This document shows positions 1 through 5,487 of a DNA stretch of 7,169 nucleotides, piece by piece. The notes below the pieces were generated by a model. The model saw only the letters and a list, made by a program, of their open reading frames with translations. It did not search any database and was not told where the DNA came from. The stretch covers positions 1 through 7,169 of the forward strand of contig CABQQJ010000038.1 in assembly GCA_902466275.1 (NCBI GenBank), read 5' to 3'. This DNA comes from an uncultured Veillonella sp. Its GTDB lineage: Bacteria; Bacillota; Negativicutes; Veillonellales; Veillonellaceae. Each line of letters opens with the position of its first letter. The first letter of the stretch is position 1. Both the position numbers and the translations under genes were made by a program.

Positions 1-464
1 CATCAATCTTTCGTTCCATGTCTGTAGAGGACAATATTCGTGCCATGCTACAGACTACGGCAAAAAAGCCTGATGAGATTGAAGCTATCGTGGAATCATT
101 GATTGAAGAATTTCATATTGGACATGTCCGTGACCGTATGGGGATGCAATTATCTGGTGGTGAACGACGCCGTGTAGAAATTGCGCGTTGTCTCGCCTTA
201 GAACCTAATTTCATCCTTCTTGATGAACCTTTTGCAGGTGTCGATCCAATTGCGGTTGCTGATATTCAGCAAATTATCTTACACGTTAAGAACCGCGGTA
301 TTGGTATCTTGATTACAGACCATAATGTTCGCGAAACATTGGGGATTGTAGATAAGGCTTATATTTTGAGTAATGGTAAAATCCTCCTAGAGGGTACCCC
401 TGATGAAATTGCGAATGATCCAATCGCTCGTGAACATTATTTAGGGGATAACTTTAAATTATAG
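1..464 (+). CDS. lptB: LptB, LPS export ABC-transporter ATPase (5' end missing)
   Basis: This is the cytoplasmic ATPase that drives LPS extraction from the inner membrane by the LptB2FG transporter. The frame is open from the left edge (first full codon at base 3, reading [14 protein letters not shown]), so the ATG at 18 is internal and the Walker A region lies outside the window. The SIFR...(S/T)VEDN stretch is the typical LptB Q-loop neighbourhood. Counting from the Met at 18, the ABC signature LSGGERRR is at residues 45-52, Walker B FILLDE at 65-70, the D-loop AGVDP at 73-77 and the H-loop His at 102. The C-terminus ([18 protein letters not shown]) is also LptB-like and distinguishes it from amino-acid ABC ATPases of the LivF/LivG type, the nearest alternative. 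Its stop codon (462-464) lies inside the ribosome binding site of the next gene, 8 nt upstream of that start, which supports translational coupling with the permease. Confidence 0.95.
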   Translation, partial: SIFRSMSVEDNIRAMLQTTAKKPDEIEAIVESLIEEFHIGHVRDRMGMQLSGGERRRVEIARCLALEPNFILLDEPFAGVDPIAVADIQQIILHVKNRGIGILITDHNVRETLGIVDKAYILSNGKILLEGTPDEIANDPIAREHYLGDNFKL

Positions 465-472
465 GAGGGGCT

Positions 473-1564
473 ATGCGATTATTAGATAAATATATTTTAA
501 AAGCTTTTGTAGGCCCATTCCTATTTGGGGTTTTTGCTTTTACTAGTATTTTTATTGGTACAGGCACATTGTTTAGGATTGCTCAATATATTACTGAATA
601 TGGAGCGCCATTGTTGCTTGTCATGCAAGCATTTGTCTTGGCTTTACCAAGTATTGTTATCTTAACATTCCCAATGTCGGTTTTATTGGCTTCTCTTATG
701 ACCTTTAGTCGTTTGAGTAGCACTAGTGAAATCGTTGTTATGCGTGCTGGTGGACTAAGCTTTTTACGCTTGGCCATGCCCGTATATATCATTGCACTCA
801 TCATTTCCATTGGGGCTGTAGCATTTAATGAATTTGTTGTGCCTCGTACAAATCATATGTATCAAACGATTGTGCGCGAACAAATTATGAAAAATGCATC
901 ACCTCAAACACAAAATCATATTGTGTTAAAAACGATGAATGGTGACGAGCTAGGCACATTGCTGTATGCTAAGAGCTATGATGCTGAAACCAAACAGTTG
1001 TCCATGATTACGGTTCAACAATTTGGGGAGGGCGGCAAGTTACAACAAGTTGAAAATGCTTATACAGCTATCTGGAATGGTCAATATTGGGTGATGCAGA
1101 ATGGTATCATCTATGATCTATCAGCTGGTAATGGTGTTGAACGTACCATGAAATTTAAGGAGCAATCCTTGCCGATTAAGTCTGCCCCAAAAGATATTCA
1201 ACAAGATCAACGTAAACCTGAGGAATTAACGATTAAGGAGTTACGTCATCAAATCAGAGCTTATAAGGCTGCTTATACTAATGCTAATAAACTTGAAATG
1301 GAAATGTACCAACGTTTTACAATTCCATTAGCTAGCTTTGTATTTGCTCTTGTAGGTGCACCTTTAGGCCTTCAAAAACAACGTTCTAGTTCATCTATCG
1401 GCTTTGGTATTAGTATTCTTATCATCTTTATTTATTATGGGGTGATGACCTTTGCTGGTGCCTTAGGGAAAGGTGGAGCATTGCCAACCGTATTAGCTGC
1501 ATTAATACCGGATACATTAGGTATTATTGCAGGGTTGTATTTGAATTGGCGCGTATCGAAATAA
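473..1564 (+). CDS. LptF/LptG-family LPS export permease (YjgP/YjgQ)
   Basis: This 363-residue inner-membrane permease belongs to the YjgP/YjgQ family, which partners LptB to lift LPS into the periplasmic bridge. The layout is the family standard: three N-terminal membrane segments (about 11-33, 50-75, 100-122), a periplasmic beta-rich domain (about 125-255) and three C-terminal segments (about 283-300, 310-330, 337-358). The conserved cytoplasmic coupling stretch STSEIVVMRAGG is at 83-94 and a GAPLG turn at 295-299. AGGAGG (463-468) sits 4 nt before the ATG and overlaps the lptB stop. Only one permease gene is visible, whereas Proteobacteria use an LptF plus LptG pair. A single LptFG acting as a homodimer is plausible in this lineage, but a second gene elsewhere cannot be excluded, so the symbol is left open. 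Confidence in the family is very high. Confidence 0.94.
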   Translation: MRLLDKYILKAFVGPFLFGVFAFTSIFIGTGTLFRIAQYITEYGAPLLLVMQAFVLALPSIVILTFPMSVLLASLMTFSRLSSTSEIVVMRAGGLSFLRLAMPVYIIALIISIGAVAFNEFVVPRTNHMYQTIVREQIMKNASPQTQNHIVLKTMNGDELGTLLYAKSYDAETKQLSMITVQQFGEGGKLQQVENAYTAIWNGQYWVMQNGIIYDLSAGNGVERTMKFKEQSLPIKSAPKDIQQDQRKPEELTIKELRHQIRAYKAAYTNANKLEMEMYQRFTIPLASFVFALVGAPLGLQKQRSSSSIGFGISILIIFIYYGVMTFAGALGKGGALPTVLAALIPDTLGIIAGLYLNWRVSK

Positions 1565-1597
1565 CAGATTGTATTCTTAGGAGAAAGGAGGGACATG

Positions 1598-2812
1598 ATG
1601 TTAGTAGGTGTCAAAATCTTAATAATTATCGCTCTTATGGGTGGTCTCATTGCTTACATGGGGGATAAGCTAGGCACTAAAATTGGTAAACGTCGTATGT
1701 CCCTCTTTGGATTACGACCTAAGCACACATCTATTATAGTTACTATTGTGACAGGCCTTTTGGTTGCAGCAGCTACAGTTGGGGTATTAACCTTTACGTC
1801 TCAAAGTGTGCGAACCGCATTGTTCGGTATGGATCAGTTGCGAGCTGATATAAAGCAGCTGAATAATGAGGTTGCTGCAAAGACGCAAGAACTGATTCGT
1901 GGGCAGGCTTTGTTAGAACAAAATAAACAAGAGCTTGAAGAACGGATGGCTGAGATCGAACAAATTCGCCGTGAAGTAGAGGCTACAAAAGCTGAATTGG
2001 CGAGTGCACAAGCTGCTAAAGACGCAACAGAAGCCGAATTGGCATCTTTACAAGCCTCTTATGCAGAGGTGTCTCAAAAGGTAGCTGAGCTTGAAGCAAC
2101 ACGTGCTAAGATGGAAGCGCATATTAAGAATCTACAAAATACACAAGAACAATTGCAGAATGGCATCATTCATTTACGGGAAGGAACCATTCTCTTCCAA
2201 GTAGATCAGCTATTAGCACAAGCTGTTGTACGACCTGGTTTAAGTGAAGAAGATAGTAATAATGCTATTAAACATATTATCGATGATACAAATAAACTTG
2301 TTTTACGTCGCTTAGGTATAGAAGATAATGGTCAATCCGTTGTGTATGTAGATCGACAAAATGTTGAGGTAGCTACTCAAAAGCTAATCAATTCCAAGAC
2401 TCCTATGGTGGTTCAAGTTGTGGCAGCCGGAAATATTATTTCAGGTGAACCTGCAGTTGCAGTTATTCAAGTATATCCACAACAGTTTATCTATAAAAAT
2501 GGAGAGGTAATTCACTCTACGGTAATTGATGGGGGTACTAATGCTCAATCGTCTATGCTTCAATTCTTGAAACAAGTAAATGAGCGTGCTAAGGCAAAGG
2601 GGATTATTCCTGATTCCTTATCAGGTGATATTGGAACGATACCTGGTGATGATTTGTTTACAGCTATTAAAAGAATAAGTACTATGCGTGGCAAGGTTCA
2701 TGTGGAAGCTTATACTGATGGAGATACATATTCATCTGGTCCTGTTCACCTCAAGTTGCGTATTACTCAAATGCCAGATTTCAATGATAAGGCAAAAATG
2801 CAAACTAATTAA
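1598..2812 (+). CDS. DUF3084 family membrane-anchored coiled-coil protein
   Basis: Function is unknown. Two membrane segments (about 3-21 and 45-66) flank a conserved basic motif at 22-44 (GDKLGTKIGKRRMSLFGLRP), the hallmark by which I recognise DUF3084. A long Ala/Glu/Lys/Gln-rich coiled coil (about 77-195) follows, then a mixed alpha/beta C-terminal domain (about 200-390) that opens with a second conserved stretch, REGTILFQVDQLLAQAVVRP. Two ATGs are adjacent at 1595 and 1598. AGGAGG at 1586-1591 is only 3 nt from the first but 6 nt from the second, so 1598 (404 residues) is preferred. The gene is 33 nt downstream of the LptF/G stop and is the last before a strong terminator, so it is probably co-transcribed with the LPS export genes. 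A structural or regulatory role at the cell envelope is inferred from anchoring, coiled coil and context only. Confidence 0.85.
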   Translation: MLVGVKILIIIALMGGLIAYMGDKLGTKIGKRRMSLFGLRPKHTSIIVTIVTGLLVAAATVGVLTFTSQSVRTALFGMDQLRADIKQLNNEVAAKTQELIRGQALLEQNKQELEERMAEIEQIRREVEATKAELASAQAAKDATEAELASLQASYAEVSQKVAELEATRAKMEAHIKNLQNTQEQLQNGIIHLREGTILFQVDQLLAQAVVRPGLSEEDSNNAIKHIIDDTNKLVLRRLGIEDNGQSVVYVDRQNVEVATQKLINSKTPMVVQVVAAGNIISGEPAVAVIQVYPQQFIYKNGEVIHSTVIDGGTNAQSSMLQFLKQVNERAKAKGIIPDSLSGDIGTIPGDDLFTAIKRISTMRGKVHVEAYTDGDTYSSGPVHLKLRITQMPDFNDKAKMQTN

Positions 2813-2844
2813 TATAATGAAGGTATGCTGTTTTCATACATTAT

Positions 2845-2887
2845 AAAAGAAGGTCTTATGTAATTTTCAACATAAGACCTTCTTTTT
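2845..2887 (+). terminator. Strong intrinsic terminator after the lpt/DUF3084 operon
   Basis: A perfect 16-bp stem pairs 2845-2860 with 2871-2886 around a 10-nt loop (one more T-A pair can form at its base). The right arm ends in a T5 run (2883-2887). The left arm starts with A4, so the hairpin can also work on the opposite strand. It lies 32 nt after the DUF3084 stop and 42 nt before the next start codon. Confidence 0.92.
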
Positions 2888-2892
2888 ATGTT
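2864..2892 (+). promoter_or_regulatory. Possible weak promoter overlapping the terminator
   Basis: TTTTCA (2864-2869) and TATGTT (2887-2892) are separated by 17 nt and match the -35 and -10 consensus at 4 of 6 positions each. Other -10-like strings nearby (TAAAAT at 2892, TATAAC at 2897) lack a -35 at proper spacing. Only 42 nt separate the terminator from the next gene. Either a promoter overlaps the hairpin, as here, or the downstream operon depends on read-through. This is a weak match in AT-rich DNA. Confidence 0.25.
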
Positions 2893-2929
2893 AAAATATA
2901 ACTACTGTACTTACAAAGGGGATAATCAA

Positions 2930-3457
2930 ATGACTGAAAATACATATATTTTAGCAGTGGATCCAGGAAATGAGAAAACTGGCGTAGCTATACTCTCACC
3001 TTCCGGTGAGATGATATGCCGTAAAATTATTTCTTCAAATACTTTCAATAAAGATATTGAGCGTATTTTAACTGAATATTATGGTATTGTTCATATTGTT
3101 TGTGGAAATGGTACAAATCATAAACATTTGTATCCTTCTCTTCAACAAATTGGACGTAATCATAAAATTACAACTAGTTTAATCGACGAATCTCATAGTA
3201 CAGAGGAGGCCCGTAAATTATATTGGCAATATAATCCTCCTACAGGGTGGCGCAAGATTATTCCTACATCTATGCAATTTCCACCAGAACCTGTAGATGA
3301 TTTGACGGCTCTCGTTATTGGATTGCGCTATACGAAGCAGTTAGCTCAGAACGAAGCGGCAATCAAAGAAGAAACTATGAGTTCAAGTGAGTTAGAAGAG
3401 AAAAGATTACATGCTATGGAGCAGTTATACGGAAAAGGAGATAATCATGACAAGTGA
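2930..3457 (+). CDS. RuvC/YqgF-like RNase H-fold protein (putative nuclease)
   Basis: This 175-residue protein has the order of acidic motifs seen in the RuvC/YqgF branch of the RNase H fold. AVDPGNEKTG has Asp11 on the first strand, GNGT is at 59-62, IDESHSTEEAR has Glu87, and PVDDLTALVIGL has Asp123/Asp124. The DPG-x-x-x-TG form resembles RuvC more than the usual DxGxxRxG of YqgF, while the DExxST segment is YqgF-like. It may therefore act on branched DNA or on rRNA precursors, but the substrate cannot be read from the sequence. An in-frame ATG at 2888 sits at the end of the terminator without a binding site. The ATG at 2930 has AAAGGGG (2915-2921) 8 nt upstream and begins just before the conserved strand, so it is chosen. 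The last 35 or so residues are a charged helical tail outside the nuclease core. It overlaps the next gene by 11 bp. Confidence 0.8.
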   Translation: MTENTYILAVDPGNEKTGVAILSPSGEMICRKIISSNTFNKDIERILTEYYGIVHIVCGNGTNHKHLYPSLQQIGRNHKITTSLIDESHSTEEARKLYWQYNPPTGWRKIIPTSMQFPPEPVDDLTALVIGLRYTKQLAQNEAAIKEETMSSSELEEKRLHAMEQLYGKGDNHDK

Positions 3458-4316
3458 AACTTCAACGCGTAACTGGTCAAATCTTATTATGCGCTGTGTA
3501 ATGATGATTCTAGGCGCCCTAATATATACGGTGGGCTTAGATTTGTTTTTAGTACCAAATAGCATCATCGACGGCGGTATAGTTGGTATCTCTTTGATGG
3601 CTGCGGAACTATCAGGTATTTCCTTTAGTATTTTCGTAGTACTTTTCAACTTACCCTTTTTATATTTAGGCTATAAAGTAATTGGTAAAGGATTTACCTT
3701 GTCTACTTTGTTCTCTATTATATGGATGGCAATATTTTCTACCATTGCACACCGCTTTACACCTATTACAACTGACCCATTTTTAGGGGCAATCTTTGGT
3801 GGTATAATCTTAGGTATTGGAGTAGGGCTTATTATTCGTAATGGTGGCTCATTAGATGGATCTGAAATCGTAGCTATTATCTTTGATAAACGGTCCACCT
3901 TTTCTGTAGGCGAAATTGTAATGGCCATGAATTTAGTTATTCTTGGAGCAGCGGGCTTTGTATATAGTTGGAATAGTGCCATGTATTCCTTAATTGCTTA
4001 TTTTATTGCTTATAAGATGATTGATGTGACCATTACTGGACTTGAAGAATCTAAAGGGGTTATGATTATTACCGATGCAGATAATTCCAAGATTATTGCT
4101 GATGCATTAAATGCTAATCTTAATCGTGGTGTTACTATTATGTATGGAGAAGGCGGGTATTTAAAACAACCGAAACATGTATTATATTCTGTAGTAACGC
4201 GGCTAGAAATTACAAGATTAAAGGATACCGTTTATGAAGTAGATCCTACAGCATTTATTACGATCCAAGACGTACATGATGTCTTTGGTGGGAGATTTAC
4301 GAAAGGTGGTCATTAA
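3447..4316 (+). CDS. YitT family membrane protein (DUF161 + DUF2179)
   Basis: This is an inner-membrane protein of 289 residues whose transport or sensing role is not established for the family. The N-terminal part (about 12-200) carries five or six hydrophobic segments with YitT hallmarks: VPNSIIDGGIVGIS near 36-49 and IRNGGSLDGSEIVA near 130-143. The C-terminal part (about 203-280) is a soluble DUF2179 domain containing a GVTIMYGEGGY stretch and PTAFITIQDVHDVFGG. An ATG at 3411 would add 12 residues. The ATG at 3447 has AAAGGAG (3434-3440) with 6-nt spacing and is preferred. It starts inside the last codons of the upstream nuclease gene (11-bp overlap, different frame), which suggests translational coupling. 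The signal peptidase gene follows after 9 nt. YitT genes often sit near unrelated housekeeping genes, so the neighbours do not identify a substrate. Confidence 0.93.
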   Translation: MTSETSTRNWSNLIMRCVMMILGALIYTVGLDLFLVPNSIIDGGIVGISLMAAELSGISFSIFVVLFNLPFLYLGYKVIGKGFTLSTLFSIIWMAIFSTIAHRFTPITTDPFLGAIFGGIILGIGVGLIIRNGGSLDGSEIVAIIFDKRSTFSVGEIVMAMNLVILGAAGFVYSWNSAMYSLIAYFIAYKMIDVTITGLEESKGVMIITDADNSKIIADALNANLNRGVTIMYGEGGYLKQPKHVLYSVVTRLEITRLKDTVYEVDPTAFITIQDVHDVFGGRFTKGGH

Positions 4317-4325
4317 GAGGAAACT

Positions 4326-4910
4326 ATGAGTAATAAGTTAGGTAATACAATAGTAAAAGAAATATTAGATTGGATTTATGCCATTGTATTGGCATTAATT
4401 ATTGCCATGGTAATTCATATTTTCTTGATTCAACCAACACGTGTATCTGGTGAATCAATGGAGGATACATTACACAATGGCCAATATTTAATTGTAACGA
4501 AATGGCATCATATTATGAATGATATGCCCGAATATGGACAAATCGTTATTATTGATAGTCGTGTTAATCGTGTTCGTACATGGGTGGATGATGTAAAAGA
4601 ACCACTGATGAACTATGCATCTGTTTTTAATAAATCCGCTCAAACAAATGATGTATGGGTAAAACGTGTAATAGGTAGACCTGGTGATGTACTAGAGTTT
4701 AAAGATGGTTATGTATGGCGTAATGGAGAAAAATTACAAGAACCATATACAAAAGATACAAAAATGAATTATACTCGGTCTACACCTGTAACAGTTCCTG
4801 AAGGTCATGTATTTGTAATGGGGGATAATCGCAATCACTCTAGTGATAGTCGTTTTATCGGCCCAGTTCCTGTTGATCATATTCTAGGATTTGTTTCTTA
4901 CGCAATTTAA
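4326..4910 (+). CDS. lepB: Signal peptidase I
   Basis: This membrane-bound serine protease of the S26 family cuts signal peptides from Sec and Tat substrates on the outer face of the inner membrane. At 194 residues it has the short Gram-positive-like architecture: one N-terminal anchor (about 16-35), then the extracytoplasmic catalytic domain. The nucleophile Ser44 lies in SGESM (41-45) and the general-base Lys113 in VKRVIGRPGD (112-121). The conserved box GDNRNHSSDSR is at 166-176. All catalytic parts are present. GAGG (4317-4320) precedes the ATG by 5 nt, and the gene begins 9 nt after yitT, so it is the last gene of the three-gene operon and is closed by a terminator. The SLH-porin encoded downstream has a typical AxA-type site and is a plausible substrate. 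The symbol could equally be sipS-like; lepB is the general name. Confidence 0.96.
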   Translation: MSNKLGNTIVKEILDWIYAIVLALIIAMVIHIFLIQPTRVSGESMEDTLHNGQYLIVTKWHHIMNDMPEYGQIVIIDSRVNRVRTWVDDVKEPLMNYASVFNKSAQTNDVWVKRVIGRPGDVLEFKDGYVWRNGEKLQEPYTKDTKMNYTRSTPVTVPEGHVFVMGDNRNHSSDSRFIGPVPVDHILGFVSYAI

Positions 4911-4918
4911 TAATCGTG

Positions 4919-4959
4919 AAAGCCTATCTACGATAAATTTCATCGTAGATAGGTTTTTT
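4919..4959 (+). terminator. Intrinsic terminator after signal peptidase gene
   Basis: A perfect 12-bp stem, 4923-4934 paired with 4942-4953, has a 7-nt loop and runs into T6 (4954-4959). Three or four A-T/G-T pairs can extend the base from 4919. The stem begins 12 nt after the lepB stop codon. Confidence 0.93.
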
Positions 4960-5005
4960 ATAAGTTAAGAAGGATTAAGTTATGTTGTATCTTGTGAAAT
5001 GTATA

Positions 5006-5178
5006 CTAAATAAAATTTAGCAAGACGGCTAGGTCGAATCTAAATATATCACTTATCAAGCTTATAGAAAATAAACAATTCAAACAAATGAATTAATATA
5101 AATTATAAGTGTAGCTAAATTTAATAAGTAATAATTATTAAAATTGTGGCTGTAGATAATAAAATTATCTATTTTTTT
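5006..5178 (+). ncRNA. Candidate structured non-coding RNA (unrecognised)
   Basis: No coding frame is credible here, but three complementary segments are nested: 5013-5021 with 5114-5122 (9 bp), 5050-5056 with 5105-5111 (7 bp, CACTTAT/ATAAGTG) and 5077-5081 with 5090-5094 (5 bp). The 3' strands of the two outer stems are only 2 nt apart. A terminator-like hairpin ends the segment at 5153-5178. A local hairpin, CTAAAT-AAA-ATTTAG (5006-5020), competes with the outer stem, so two folds are possible. A small GC-richer island (5021-5040) sits in the large internal loop. No clear promoter was found, and in DNA this AT-rich some of the pairing will be chance. It matches no RNA family I recognise. 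The 5' limit is arbitrary. Confidence 0.25.
5153..5178 (+). terminator. Weak terminator-like hairpin without an upstream gene
   Basis: TAGATAAT (5153-5160) pairs with ATTATCTA (5164-5171) around an AAA loop and is followed directly by T7 (5172-5178). The 8-bp stem has one G-C pair, so it may be inefficient. It could end a short transcript from 4960-5150 or insulate the ompM promoters from upstream transcription. Confidence 0.45.
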
Positions 5179-5240
5179 AGACTATAAAATGAAATTTTGT
5201 AAAATTAAATTTTTAAAAATGCAGTAATAATCTATGTTTT

Positions 5241-5249
5241 TGATATAAT
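5241..5249 (+). promoter_or_regulatory. Upstream ompM promoter P1 (extended -10)
   Basis: TG-A-TATAAT is a perfect extended -10 (TG at 5241-5242, TATAAT at 5244-5249). No recognisable -35 lies 16-18 nt upstream, which is usual for extended -10 promoters. The preceding A/T-tract DNA (5190-5220) could serve as an UP-like element. Predicted start is near 5256, giving a leader of about 230 nt that would run through both palindromes. Confidence 0.6.
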
Positions 5250-5257
5250 TTTTATTC

Positions 5258-5273
5258 ATGAAAGAAATTTCAT
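5258..5273. promoter_or_regulatory. Palindrome 1, ATGAAA-N4-TTTCAT (possible operator)
   Basis: A perfect 6-4-6 inverted repeat begins about 2 nt after the predicted P1 start and is centred near -65 relative to P2. It shares the AAA-N4-TTT core and 16-bp length with palindrome 2, whose centre is 28 bp downstream. It could bind a dimeric regulator, or be a short RNA hairpin at the 5' end of the P1 transcript. Confidence 0.4.
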
Positions 5274-5285
5274 AAAATTTAGTTG

Positions 5286-5301
5286 TGTAAAATGCTTTAC
5301 A
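5286..5301. promoter_or_regulatory. Palindrome 2, TGTAAA-N4-TTTACA, overlapping the P2 -35
   Basis: A perfect 6-4-6 inverted repeat whose right half is itself the -35 hexamer of P2. Read as TGTAA-N6-TTACA it has the spacing of CRP/FNR-superfamily sites, but the bases match no specific regulator I can name. A protein bound here would block RNA polymerase at P2, so repression is the simplest reading. Confidence 0.5.
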
Positions 5302-5324
5302 AAGTTTTGGGGTGGTGGTATATT
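5296..5324 (+). promoter_or_regulatory. Main ompM promoter P2
   Basis: TTTACA (5296-5301; 5 of 6 to consensus), a 17-nt spacer and TATATT (5319-5324; 5 of 6), preceded by an extended-10 TG at 5316-5317, form the best promoter in the window. The spacer carries an unusual G-rich run, GGGGTGGTGG (5309-5318), within AT-rich DNA. Predicted start is near 5331, leaving a leader of about 157 nt before the ompM ATG. A strong promoter fits an abundant porin. Confidence 0.78.
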
Positions 5325-5389
5325 CACATCAACAGAAAGGCTACGCTACAAAGAAGTGGAGCTAAGATAGATAATTTAGTTGAGGAAAC

Positions 5390-5434
5390 ATGGACACTCC
5401 TAATACATCTTTCATAGTGATACTACTTATGTAG
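5390..5434 (+). CDS. Putative 14-codon upstream ORF in the ompM leader
   Basis: This short frame encodes MDTPNTSFIVILLM and would be translated from the P1 or P2 transcript. The ATG is preceded by GAGGAAAC (5382-5389), the same 8-mer found before the lepB start, at a spacing of 4 nt. The stop TAG (5432-5434) overlaps by one base a GTG (5434-5436) that is in frame with ompM. It also lies in a small hairpin, ACTAC-TTAT-GTAGT (5422-5435). Its position points to a leader-peptide role rather than a functional protein. Chance occurrence is possible at this length. Confidence 0.4.
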   Translation: MDTPNTSFIVILLM

Positions 5435-5440
5435 TGAATG

Positions 5441-5479
5441 TCTTCTGCAAATATAAATTCTTATTTATAAGAAAGAAGG
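5441..5479 (+). promoter_or_regulatory. Possible Shine-Dalgarno-sequestering fold before ompM
   Basis: TCTTCT (5441-5446) can pair with AGAAGG (5474-5479; five Watson-Crick pairs and one G-U), covering most of the ompM binding site AAGGA (5476-5480). Inside this stem is a perfect 6-bp hairpin, TTCTTA-TTTA-TAAGAA (5458-5473). The anti-binding-site strand begins only 7 nt after the upstream ORF's stop, so a ribosome terminating there would cover it and free the ompM start. This is an inference from pairing alone. Confidence 0.35.
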
Positions 5480-5487
5480 AATTCATT

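Noticed and set aside
583..810. Minus-strand open frame inside the LptF/G gene
   Set aside because: It lies wholly within a well-supported gene, has no binding site and no recognisable domain. The same holds for the minus-strand frames at 1435-1650, 3425-3649, 3671-3982, 5914-6183 and 6313-6579.
2813..2818. Perfect TATAAT before the DUF3084 terminator
   Set aside because: No -35 hexamer at 16-18 nt and no extended TG; its transcript would hit the strong terminator after about 30 nt.
2888..2929. ATG at 2888 as start of the RuvC/YqgF-like protein
   Set aside because: It starts in the T-tract of the terminator with no binding site. The ATG at 2930 has AAAGGGG at 8 nt.
4982..5020. 12-codon frame (MLYLVKCILNKI) with AGAAGGA 8 nt upstream
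   Set aside because: The binding site is fair, but no promoter lies between it and the lepB terminator, and the frame ends inside a hairpin of the candidate RNA. Too short to call without expression data.
5031..5040. T-loop-like GGTCGAATC, as in a tRNA
   Set aside because: One base short of the usual GGTTCGAATC, and no acceptor, D or anticodon arm can be found around it.
5434..5487. GTG at 5434 as the main start of the porin
   Set aside because: No Shine-Dalgarno before it, and the added 18 residues precede a complete signal peptide. Kept only as a possible reinitiation product.
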